DNA of 64,000 nt from Syngnathus acus. Taxonomy: Eukaryota > Chordata > Actinopteri > Syngnathiformes > Syngnathidae. Within the stretch, counting starts at the first letter, position 1; each line of letters opens with the position of its first letter. Made by a program: the position numbers and the translations under genes. The stretch lies in contig NC_051098.1 of assembly GCF_901709675.1 (NCBI RefSeq), positions 6,090,000 to 6,153,999 of the forward strand. The letters are read 5' to 3'. Shown piece after piece: positions 49,601 to 60,841 of this stretch. Below the pieces are notes generated by a model. It did not search any database. It was not told the DNA's origin and saw only the letters and a list, made by a program, of their open reading frames with translations.

Positions 49601-51048
49601 ACCTCTTCCTTCGCAGCCTCTGTGTTGCATGCTGATCAAAGATGGTGAGAAAAGGTGAGAACTTTAAGCCTAAAGAGAAGGTTCAAAAAGGATGGCTGCT
49701 ATTTTCCTGCAATAAAGTGAGTCTCCCTTCCTTCTGATTCTATTGTAGTTTTCATTGTCACCTATCCAACATCCTTCTAAAAATAAATGGATAAAAGGAT
49801 CACAGTTGGAGAGACGGTGACATATGTGAGGACCTTTGGTGTTAGCACTTCAATGCAGCTTTGAAATAAACTAATATGAAAAGGGAATGACTGAAATCTG
49901 TGAATCCACCAAATCTTTTCTTATTGGTGCTAGAATCCACAGATTTCCTTTTGACAATTTGAGCAAACTCCCCACCTTTATTGTGTCATGCCTGAGGGTT
50001 TGTGAAGATTCCGTATTCACAGAGGACAAACATAATTTAGTCACTGGCGGATTGTTTTTACATCGCATGGGTTGGCCAAGGATTTGGGGTCTGCACAATT
50101 TTTTTAACCCATAAATTCCTCAGAAAATGCAGATAAACACTCATATGTACCCTACAGAGGACAAGGGAGATATGGGGGAAAAAATTCCTGGAAAAAAATC
50201 GGAAAATACTGTACCCAAAGTAAGTTATCTGTCCTGTCACCAGGGGCGTCAAAGCCTATTTCGGGTGGTGGTGGGGTGGGGTGGGGTTCCATCCCCCCCC
50301 ATTTACAGTCATTCCATCAGTGAGTCACTAGTAATCTTTGGCACAGTTTGTGAAGTCCTACAAGCTAAATTAAATGGTTTACTCTATCTTTAAGAGTATT
50401 TACCAGGGTTAAACACGGTCATGCATACCATAATTGACTTATTAGGTCAACATTATTTGACTAATCCTCCTCAAGTACAAGCTACACATACTGTGTTGCT
50501 ATGCAAATGAGGGAAAAGCCCAAATACGCAGCAGCTGATCGGAGACAAATACCCCGAAGTAATCGTCTTTGATTGTATTTGGGGCCACCCATCATTTAAG
50601 GATGATAAATGTAAAACATATTCATGAGCTTCGTGCTGCTGCTGTAAACACCTGGAAGGAGCTAATGTGATGTGAAATGTGTTAACTCATGCACCAATGG
50701 TTAGGACAGACTAAATACCAGTGTGCAACTCACATGTGCAAGAATCAGAATTTCTAATTATAAAAACCAACAATTCAATGAGAAAGATTAATAAAGGGAC
50801 AATGGTTGTGTTTACCTGCCAAACAAAACAGTTTAAAATGAGAAATTGAATGTGCTTTTCCAAAAATAAACAATACAGCCTGATTTTAATGACACTGCAG
50901 CTCCCTGAAGCTAGAAGTATTTTATCCAAATCCAAACATGTGGTTGAGTTAAAAAAACAAAAAAAAAAAAACACATTTCCAAATGTGAAATGGAACTGTA
51001 CAGAAGAGGATTAGGGACAGTGAAGAAAAAAAAAAAGGGGGTGACAGA
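46613..51048. other. gene-free stretch with a LINE tail
   Basis: Contains a third short copy of the LINE 3' end at 47728-47788 (CTTGGCATGTGAAGAAATTG, ACAATAAAGCGGACTTTGAC), a C-run at 46947-46955 and an A-run at 50956-50970. No gene recognised. Confidence 0.45.
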
Positions 51049-51240
51049 ATTCAGATTTTTTTCTCAGAATTCCGACTTTAGAGTGAGAATTACCACTTTA
51101 AAGTTAAAATTCTGACTTTAAACTGAGAATTCCCACTTTCTGACTTTAAAGTCAGAATTCTGACTTTATTCTCAGAATTCAGACTTTAAAGTGGGAATTC
51201 TGACTTTAAAGTCAGAATTCTGACTTTATTCTCAGAAGTG
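51049..51240. repeat. palindromic TTCTGACTTTAAAGTCAGAA tandem cluster
   Basis: Repeated variants of (GAATTCTGACTTTA), alternating with TTCTCAGAATTC. Two perfect palindromes lie inside: 20 bp at 51138-51157 and 26 bp at 51195-51220. Single-stranded DNA or RNA would fold into hairpins. Confidence 0.88.
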
Positions 51241-51631
51241 GAGTTGGAGTTAGAATTCTATACAAAAGTGCAATATAAATCCAATGCATTATTATTATAT
51301 ATTCAATTATTATTATTATATCAGAATCCAACCATGTGGTTGAATTTGAAACAAAAATATCCCCAAGAAAGTTGTTACAGTTGGGTCCAAGACAAATGTG
51401 AAATAAAGACCTCATGCATATTCGCTTTTAGCATCCTTAACTGCCATACAAGCGATGTTAACTGTCACTGTAAAACATTAACAAAAAATTATGTACTCTC
51501 CCTCAACTTTGATAAGTCCAGAATGAGATTCCTGCCTCGGAGTTGATTTAGATCTTTCATTTCCCTACCTTCATGCCAGATAGAGTGGACTCTTGAGTGG
51601 AGCTCCCTTGAAATGAAGGCATTCCCTGTCA

Positions 51632-51741
51632 CCCATCCATCCATCCATCCATCCATCCATCCATCCATCCATCCATCCATCCATCCATCCATCCATCCAT
51701 CCATCCATCCATCCATCCATCCATCCATCCATCCATCCATC
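51632..51741. repeat. (ATCC)n microsatellite, about 110 bp
   Basis: About 27 uninterrupted units. The right edge runs into CCCACGGGGGTC, which matches the 3' end of the SINE family (compare 60160-60171), so the array may have grown from a SINE tail. The two open frames of poly MDGW are artefacts. Confidence 0.96.
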
Positions 51742-54700
51742 CCACGGGGGTCATCACTTTTCTTTCACTCGCTTCAGTGAGTTTAAAAGGCACAAAGGTG
51801 TTTCTTTTTTTGGCTGTACCTTTTCTCCCTTCCACTCCCAACCCAGAAAAGTTGGCGATAGTGCACGCATTCCCCCCCACACACCTTCCCTCCTTATTGT
51901 GCTGAAATGAATGCTGGTCAAGTCTCATAACCAAACATATGTCTCGTTGTCTGATCAATCTTGTGAATAGGAATTCATCATAAATACGTCATAAATGCGG
52001 GCTAAGCCATGAAAAATCTTGCATCACCTCGAAACAGACACCTCTGTGAAACACACCCGCATATAATAGCAATGCTATTTGAAGCCAATCTATTTGCCAT
52101 GATGGGCTATTTTTTAAGTGGTTACCATGGTGAAAATTAGCAAGCTAAACCGGCTGCGTTGATTACCCTTTCAGAGATATGGGGATACAAATAGCAGTAG
52201 TTAATCTTGTTTAGAGCACACAAATTCATTGTGACAGCTCAGCTGCTTCAACCCTGCAGTCTGTCCCAGAGTAAATTGAACTGACTGATTGTTAGAGAGA
52301 GAAATAAAAAAGAAGAAGACATTGACTATAAAGCAAAAAATAAATAAGTGGGGGAGGGTGTGTGCGCAAGGAAATATAAAAGTAAGTTTGGGGCCTTGTT
52401 TAAATTGAATTTAAATGGTCTGCCGTAGTCTGGAAGTTACCATATAAATTAAACTTTTAGTGTGGCTAGGGGAACTGGTGATTTGTATGCGTATACAGTA
52501 TAGGACTTTGCCCATAATGGTCGCTTTAGGGGAATTTTAGCTAGTGCATTTTTCATAATCAGCCAATAAACATGCAGAGGGATATTGGATCTATTAAAAC
52601 CCACTGCACAGCAAGGTGGACAAAAACACACTCAGCAACTTACAGTACTTTCTATACAGCCTTTGGGTACCATAGCATTAGTGGCTTCCATGTGTACACT
52701 GTAACGGTACTGTACATCATTTGCAGGAGAATATAGTGCAGTGTTTTTGAACAGCTTATATATTATTTTACATTACAATGGCCAGTAAGAAAAAAAACAT
52801 TACTGCCATTTGTTTAGTTTTTGTGGTTTTCAGATTTGATTTCTGATTTATTTTGCCCATAATGGGCACAAAACAAAACCCTTCTTGAATTGTCACCATT
52901 ATGAAAAAAAAAAAAAAAGAATTACATGCAAAAAAAAAACATTATCATTTTGTCTTCACGAATATATACGTTGTGCACAATAGGTCATTAAAAGTAGAAG
53001 GGGGGGGGCAACGTTCATTGCTTTAATACTCATGATCATTTACTTTAATAACCTCAAGAAATAACATAAAAGAACACATATTGGCTGACTTACGACTGTA
53101 ATGATTCTTTAGGTCACAAGGGTTCATTCACTGGGGGACAAGTGTTTAAGTGTGTAGGTAATATAAAGTTAAAGTGGATCCGGTGCCATTGCAAGGCAGC
53201 AAAGTGGATCCTTAATCAAAAAAAGTGTCTTTGGAGCGCACCACTGGTATCCAAGCAGAAAAGAACACATAACAAGAAGACATCTAATATAACTCAGTCT
53301 TTTCCATGTAGAATGAAATAACTGAGGTGACTACCATAATCAATAAAAAAGCCTTCCTTTATGTGATCCGTTGCAATGAGACAGACTTTGCTGTAAAAGT
53401 CTTGCTCTGTTTTATGTGTGAAGAAGAAAATATTGCCACCATTACCCTTTTGCACCCAACCCCCTTTGGGCCATACTTTTGCCGAAAATGTCGATTGAAA
53501 TCTAACTTACATATGGGCATTTGACTTTGAAGATAATCAAGTTGCACATGCCCGATCAAATTAACACATTCCACAAATCTACTAAATAAACCATAGTATT
53601 CATCTCTACTGTGCACTCACTGACACTGTTAATTTATAATAACAAGGCTCGAAAGACGAGGTTTCACATCGCTGTTTGAGGTAAAATTTGCATTTTGCAC
53701 CTCATTAAAATGAATAGCAAAACAAACCACTGAGTAAGAGTATGAAAAGCGAAAACCTCTGGGATGGTCCTAAAAAGCTTCACTCAGAAGCTTCAGTCCG
53801 ATTTTTAGGGGAAGCCCCGTGCCATTTATGTAAAGGCAGCAAGCCAGCAACAGCTTTGGCTGGCTACGATTGCACCTAAACACGTAGCGGACTCGCTCCT
53901 GAGAAATCATTGCCAGCATAGTGGTGAATAAGTTACATTTCTGACAAGAATCATACTCAAGAAGGGATGATGAAAAAAGATGGAAAATGCTAAATACTAT
54001 GATAAACCTGAAATTGACAGGGGCACCGCAAGTACGTGCTTGGGTGATTGATTACACTTTTCAAAGATGTCTGGCTGGAACTGGATTAAAGCAGAGAACA
54101 TCCATCTTTGAACAGGAAAATAGAAGGACAATTAAAAAGTGCCTGGAATTTGGAGAGAAAATCATATTCACTAAGATTAATTGTATGTTAATACAGTAGG
54201 AAATATTCATAATTAATCAGAAATGTTATTAGTTTGGATCCAGCTTTGATTTTGAATTTCAACATCTTTTGCACAAACATGTTCCTTGGATTCCAGTAGT
54301 TTTTTTTTTTCTTCCTTAAATCAATTTTAGACAACAAAATGGAGTTTGCTGACATGAATTTGACAAATTCTGTACAATTCTATAAAAATAAAAGCAATTA
54401 GTCATTGAATATATTGTTGTATTTTTTTTGTTTAATGAAACATGTAAATGCAATAAAAAAAAAGTACAACAAAATTAGTAAATTGCTTCTCAATGATGTC
54501 ATTGATTCACCAAAATTCCTCTGCAACGACCGTGACTATTTGTCGCGGTATAAAGTCCCAATAATGATTAGGAGCATGACTGTGACAGTCATTTCTGTTC
54601 TCATGAGGACCGCCATCAAATTACTAGGAACAAATTACACTCACTCATATCTCTTCGACAGAATTATTTGAAATAGTAAAACATCCATTAAAATTATACA

Positions 54701-55037
54701 TTCAAGCTGTACAAGGTCAAGTTACCCGGATACGTTTGTTAATTATCATAAATTAATTAACCAATTAATCTCAACGATTTTCCATGTTGAAATTGATTTC
54801 AAACTTTGTCTAATGCTGCCTTTTATATGACTAACATTTACACTGAAAACTTTAAGATTTATGATTTAATTCACTTGTTATTTATTGTTAAAGCCTCATG
54901 CTCTGCTCTACAGATTGGTTGTACCGACGCAGACAAGCAAATCTTTCCTCTGAGGACCAACTTTGTCCCGTCTCTACCCCAAACCTCTTGTGGCCCAATC
55001 AAGCAGTGGGTCTTTGAAGTGGAAGTGACTGGAGGCC

Positions 55038-55042
55038 TGTGT

Positions 55043-55078
<36 letters not shown>
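55038..55078. repeat. (GT)n microsatellite
   Basis: About 20 GT units with one GA interruption near the start. Confidence 0.95.
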
Positions 55079-55081
<3 letters not shown>

Positions 55082-57113
55082 GCAGGTATATCTCTACATT
55101 GTGGGGACATAAATCTCTTGATACTGTTACTGTTGAGAACAGAGAGGCAGCACAAATTGAAACAACATAAATTGCTCCCCACAGTGGTTGTATTGCCTAG
55201 GATATCGTTGTAGTATCTTTTTTTGAGAGAGTTAGATGATGAATTTAAAAATACAATCAATGGGCTCATCCTTTTGCTGACTGAATCTGATGAGCCGGCA
55301 ACTCATTTGCATACAAAGTACCGAAATGCACTGTAGTTCTAAAGTTTTAGTAGTTTTAAATTTCACATAAGCTGACAATGCAGATAGCTTGTTTAAAAAA
55401 GGCAATAACAATTTATAATAAATTTGACACCATCATTAAAGTAAACGGGAATTCACAACAAAAAGTGAGAAGACAAAAGAATTCTCTCTTGGCTCATCCC
55501 TCAATGGGTTAAAGCTAAGTAGTGCATGCTATTTGTTCATTTTCACGATACAATGATTCAATTTATTTGTTATACTTATCACAATCCTTCAAAGGAACAT
55601 CTCAGAATAACATCTCATCACTTCGAGCGGAAAGCCAACTGCCTTCAGCAAGATTCTTATCATCACGTTTGTGTTCATTGTGCCTAAATATCCCAAAACA
55701 AGGCAATATAATCATGGTGATGTGAATTGAACCTTTCTGCTTGATGGACATGTGACCGATAGAGACTTCTTATTTGCCTAAAGTGCGAGTAAGTGGTTGG
55801 GAAATTAATTCTAAAAATTTACAAAAACTAAAGTGCTGCTAATGGCAAAATCACATTGCCTTGAGTTCAAATGCCAAATTCGCCCTCATTTACCCAATGA
55901 TTATTCATGACCATGGAAACGACACCAATGGGTCTAATTTTCTTGTAGCATAGCAGTACACCTAATTTGGGAGATTTGTTTGTTACAGAATATTCAACAT
56001 TAAACATTGTTTTCACTAAAACATCCTTGATAAAGTTAATTTAACTTTTATTATGATTGCTGTGAAGGAAATTCCTAAGGTGTTGAATATTTGCTCATCT
56101 TCTTGCAATTAATTTTCCTTTTCCTTTTTCTTTTTTTAATCTATTCTCCCGGGCGAAGTGGATTTGTCTGTCTAAGATGTGTGCGTCTCTCTCTCTCTCT
56201 CTTGGTGGATATCTAAGTTGTTTGTTTCTTTTATTCTCTACCTTTTTCCCCCCTCTGTTTCCCTTTCTCTTGGAGAAGCCAATCGTGCACGATGCCAGTC
56301 GCTAATCAGCAGAGTTGAGATTAACTCCAAGGAAACCCCCCGAAAAAAATGAATGATTGTTCTTTCTAGACTTGGAAAAGAATCCTCCCTTTCCTGGATC
56401 CCTTGTTGCTTGGTCAAATTGAAACAAGAGGGAGAGTCTAACAAAGGAGAAAGTGTCCCTTTGTTGGGATTAGCTGAAAAGAGAAAGCCTCTAGTCTTTG
56501 AGGCACTGGGCGCATGTTTCCTTGACTAATTTAATAATGTGCCTGTGAGACCTCTAGTGTCTTTAATGTTTTTTTCCACTTTGGCTTGTGTGTGTTGAAG
56601 TATTTTTGAAGTGCAATCCCGCAGTTATGAAACACCCTGGTCTTGCTGATATCTTTCATGACAGCAAGAGACAAAATGACAAAATTCTCTATTATCCACC
56701 CACACCTGAAAGCAGTTTTTTTTCGACTGGGATGATTTTCTTTGGAAACAGTTTTGTATTGTCAAGTTTTTAATATTCCATCTTTAATCACAGTTAGTAG
56801 TAGCTAAATCTACTGGACCTATTTCCACAATACTTGTGGTGGGGGTACAGGCCAAGGTTGCCACAATACATTTTGGTGCTGATCCAAATAAAGGTGCAAG
56901 GACTTTTTTTTTTTTAATATTTGCTGCCCTTTTCTGTCAGTATTGCACCAGTCTTACTAGAATCTTAATGTTATAAAGTGATTCAATGACTTTCTAGACT
57001 GACATACTGTATGAACCCATTGGCTCAATCACAATTTATCTGCGTCTGTCATTTTTACAACAATTTTGTGTGTGTTCATTTGAATAGAAACATGTTTCAA
57101 AGAATGAATGAAT

Positions 57114-57175
57114 GGATGGATGGATGGATGGATGGATGGAATTGATGGTTGGATGGAATTGATGGATGAATGGAG
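57114..57175. repeat. (GGAT)n-type microsatellite, imperfect
   Basis: Five to six pure TGGA units, followed by GGAATTGATGG variants repeated twice. Confidence 0.9.
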
Positions 57176-58245
57176 GATAATAATCTGATATTCAGCTGAC
57201 CTTTTTCTGAGAAAACTTTGAAGGGACGTGGTCTCTGTAAATATCATGTATTTTTTACTTGTGCCTTTCACGTGTAAAGTGTTTCCTAACCACTGCAGAG
57301 TTAAAAGCTGACTTGTGATCATGAAGGTAAGAATTTTAGGTCAAGCAAACTGATGCTGACTTTGTTGTGCTGGAGAATTGAAGAGCAGGGAAGATCATAA
57401 GTGGAGACAGAAAGAACAAGTTTGGAGGCCTCTGCGGACATTTTGCAACAAATCCTACTGCATGACAAAACATGATGAAATCACACAGAGTATACCAGTC
57501 AAGCAGGCAAATGAGTCAGTTCGTCTATATCACCATTTTTTAACAGCACTAAAAGCAAATCGCTATCCGAGTATGGCAACAACAAAATGGTGAATGCAGG
57601 GTGTGAACAAAACATGTTAACTATCTCCCAGCAGTTTTAACGAGAGTGACCTCAATCTGTCGTATGTATGGGTGTTAATGTGCTGCACCATGGAAAGTAT
57701 GTGCTTCCGTGTGCTATAACACACACTGTATATTCAGTGTGGATGTGTGCAGGCCAATAAATTATACAAAGCATATGTGAAAATCTCTCCTTGATGTGTT
57801 AAATGCTTCAAACATGCTTTGTGTCTTATCCTTACTGGTGTTAGTGTTTACAACTTTTCTGATTGTTGCAAATGCAGGTCTTGACAATGCCTTCATTCGA
57901 TCTATTACAATAATTTGTACATTTAGTATACAGCTATTGAAAATAATTTTTTTGTGGAGTAATTAGCCATGCAACTTCATAAAAGTTGTGTCCACATCTA
58001 CTATATACACATGCAAATGAGCAACTGTGCAGGAATTCACAAGCTCAGCAGACTAATGCACACTTTGGACTCCTTTATTCTGACCCAGTGAGCTTGTTGA
58101 GTTGTGTGATGTGAATATGTTATGACACTCTAGCAGCATGCAAAATTAAACATGGACTCCCACAGGAGGGACCATACATAGTTAAGCTGTGATTTTCACC
58201 GCTTCATATATGTACAGATGTGAAGAGCCGCTACTCAGGACACGG

Positions 58246-58246
<1 letters not shown>

Positions 58247-58308
<62 letters not shown>
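58247..58308. repeat. (CA)n microsatellite
   Basis: About 31 uninterrupted CA units. Confidence 0.97.
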
Positions 58309-58311
<3 letters not shown>

Positions 58312-58648
58312 TCTTAGATCAGCCCAGAAAAAAAAGTACTGAGTCTGCATCATGTATACTTGCTTCTTACATACCAAATAACCTGGTTTCTTCACAAAGT
58401 CACATTTGTCTAAGCTTGCGATCCCAGTCTCTTCACATTTTATTTTCTACTTTATTTTTATTTTCTATTAAATATTTTCCCAGTTGAACATTGTCTCATG
58501 CTTTTATACTTACAAGGTATGCAAAGCATTTGAACACTTTCTTCATTCACATACTGATGCCGCAACTGGGAGTTCATTATCTTGCTAAAGGATACTTTGA
58601 TGTGGTCAGAATCATTTCAGAGTCAAACCGACCACTGTCAGTTTAGGG

Positions 58649-58936
58649 CACAGGTGTCAAACTCAAGGCCCGGGGCCCAAATACGGCCCACCACAGCATT
58701 TTATGTGGCCCGCGAAGACAAATTGTGCATCAAATTCGTGTGTCATTACTAGAAGTGCAAATTGTCTTCACTTTTAATAATATCTTTTTTTTTAAATATT
58801 TGACCAGTTTTTACCCGTCTGATTTGAAAACGTATGAGGTGCTCATACATTTATTTGGGTTGACAGTTATAATGGCCCTCTGAAAGAAGCTATGACTACA
58901 ATGCGGCCCGTGAAAAAGATGAGTTTGATACCCCTG
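58649..58936. mobile_element. 288-bp hAT MITE with perfect 8-bp target duplication
   Basis: The ends are inverted repeats: CACAGGTGTCAAACTC at the left and, on the other strand, CAGGGGTATCAAACTC at the right. The flanks are GTTTAGGG at 58641-58648 and GTTTAGGG at 58937-58944, the 8-bp duplication characteristic of hAT elements. Next to each end are GC-rich 'cggcccaccacagcattttatgtgg'-type blocks common to fish hAT MITEs. No coding capacity. Confidence 0.9.
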
Positions 58937-58944
58937 GTTTAGGG

Positions 58945-60118
58945 GAAGACCACTTAAATATACAAGCCATGACTGTTACTGCACAAGGACAATCTTAAAT
59001 GCTTCAAATATAAACAATGTACCGTGGGAATGGTCACAAAATTGTTGCTACGACCATGAGAGTGGAGGCACATTGAGCTACATATTTGTGACAATTTATC
59101 GACTTGTTGGCTGTTGCACTACTACGGTAACTCTGGAAAAAGCTGCTACGCTTTTGTAATGGGCCTCTCCAATTCGGCATTACAATTGTTTATCTTGTAT
59201 GTTTGTGTCATGTCATGTCTATATTGCAAGGATCAACAAAAATGTTTTCATTTGGAAAAGTTACGGGAATTGTGAGACTTTGGAAACCAAGACAAACTTT
59301 CTAGTTTGCTTGGCTGTCTAAAACTCAACAAATTGACAACACTTGAATGACTCATTTTTCTTGATAGGTGAAAAAGTCCTGAGTGAAAGCACAAAGAATC
59401 CTTGACAAAAAGCTCCAGTCACAAACATATCTCAAGTGTTCTTACATAGCACAATTCCAGAAGACCTTGTCAAAGCCGAACAAAAACCATGTTTCTGAAG
59501 AGTCCTTGACCAAAAGGCTATTTCCCTGCCATCTTTATGAGCACCACACTTGGCTTCACTCCGGTTTAACCTCCTGTGTAGAAACGAGCGTGACAATTTT
59601 GCAGTTCTAATTAATGAAGTCTTGAATTTCTATCAAGGAGTGCTGCTCGAGGTCTTATTTAACGCAGGCAACTTTTATTCTGCGACATGCGGGAAGGACA
59701 TGCACTAACACAATCTCACTAGAAGAATTCTCCATGTGAGTTTTCTTGCAATAATACATCATATTGGTACAAACTGATTCAATAAGCAACTGCAATGATT
59801 TTGAATGGTTTTTACACGTTTCATTACATGGAGCTAACTTAATGCGCAAGCGGTATCAAAACTTTTGCCTTTAGTTTATGAAGAAAACGATTTCGATTGA
59901 CATTGTCAGAAAGATGACAATAGTTTGTAGTGGTATCAAACACTTCAGAATATTGCTAATATTTTTGACACCTTTGCTGTGACATAGGTTCTATATTTTA
60001 CATTTAAAATGACACATTTGAACTAGGGCTGTCACTATGGAAAATCTTTAGCATTGACTATTCGGAAATTCAGATACAATTTTATTTGCATTTAAGTGAA
60101 TTATTTATTTATTTATTC
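58945..60118. other. gene-free stretch
   Basis: AT-rich with no recognisable gene or transposon. It ends in TTTA repeats at about 60100-60127. Confidence 0.4.
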
Positions 60119-60131
60119 ATTTATTTGTCCC

Positions 60132-60480
60132 ATCCATCCATTTTCTGAACCGCTTAGTCCCCACGGGGGTCGCGGGAATGCTGGAGCCTAGCCCAGCCGT
60201 CATCAGGCAGTAGGCGGGGGACACCCTGAACCGGTCGCCAGCCAATCGCAGGGCACACAGAGACAAACAACCATTTGCACTCGCACTCACACCTAGGGAC
60301 AATTTGGAGTCTTCAATCGGCCTACCAAGCATGTTTTTGGGATGTGGGAGGAAACCGGAGTGCCCGGAGAAAACCCACGCGGGCCCGGCGAGAACATGCA
60401 AACTCCACACAGGGAGGGCCGGAGGTGGAATTGAACCCGCACCCTCCTAACTGTGAGGCGGACGTGCTACCGAGCCGCCT
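60132..60480 (-). repeat. complete tRNA-derived SINE with target duplication
   Basis: The best copy in the window. On the minus strand it has a GGCGGCTCGG head, B-box GGTTCAATTCC (60427-60437), a core with TTCTCCGGGCACTCCGGTTT and CCTCCCACATCCCAAAAACA, GCCCTGCGATTGGCTGGCGA, and a tail AAAATGGATGGATG. The flanks ATTTATTTGTCCC (60119-60131) and ATTTACTTGTCCC (60481-60493) form a 13-bp target duplication with one mismatch. Confidence 0.88.
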
Positions 60481-60530
60481 ATTTACTTGTCCCCCCCCCC
60501 TTATTTTTTTACGAATTATTTTTTTTCATT

Positions 60531-60841
60531 ATGTGGCGCAGTGGCTTACTGGTTTGCACGTTTGCCTCACAGTTCAAGGTTGAAGTTTTGATTCAACTTC
60601 CGGTCCTCCCTGTGTGGAGTTTTCATTTTTTCCCCGTGCCTGCGTGGGGTTTCTCCTGGTATTTCGTCTTCCTCCCACATTCCAAAAACATGCAGGGTAG
60701 GCCGATTGAGTACTCCAAATTGTCCATAGATATTAGTGCGATGGTTGCCTGTGTGCCCTGCCATTGGCTGCAACTAGTACAACGCCTGCTGCCCGATGAC
60801 TGCTGGGATAGGCTAATGTAGTATGTAAAATGGATGGATGG
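60531..60841 (+). repeat. SINE copy, inverted relative to its neighbour
   Basis: Same family, plus strand, more diverged: TGTGGCGCAGTGGCTTACTG head, TTGATTCAACTTCC near the B-box, CCCGTGCCTGCGTGGGGTTT, CCTCCCACATTCCAAAAACA, GCTGGGATAGGCTAATG, and tail AAAATGGATGGATGG. It lies head-to-head with 60132-60480, about 50 bp apart. Confidence 0.82.

Larger units (their letters stand above)
51742..58246. other. gene-free stretch
   Basis: About 6.5 kb. Contains (GT)n at 55038-55078, (GGAT)n-like repeats at 57114-57175, A-runs at 52902-52918 and 54452-54463, and AT-rich unique sequence. 52080-52320 and 56380-56560 look non-repetitive and could be regulatory. An open frame ending at 55048 lacks support as an exon. 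Confidence 0.4.

Noticed and set aside
51489-51958. Poly MDGW open frames.
   Set aside because: Translation of the (ATCC)n microsatellite only.
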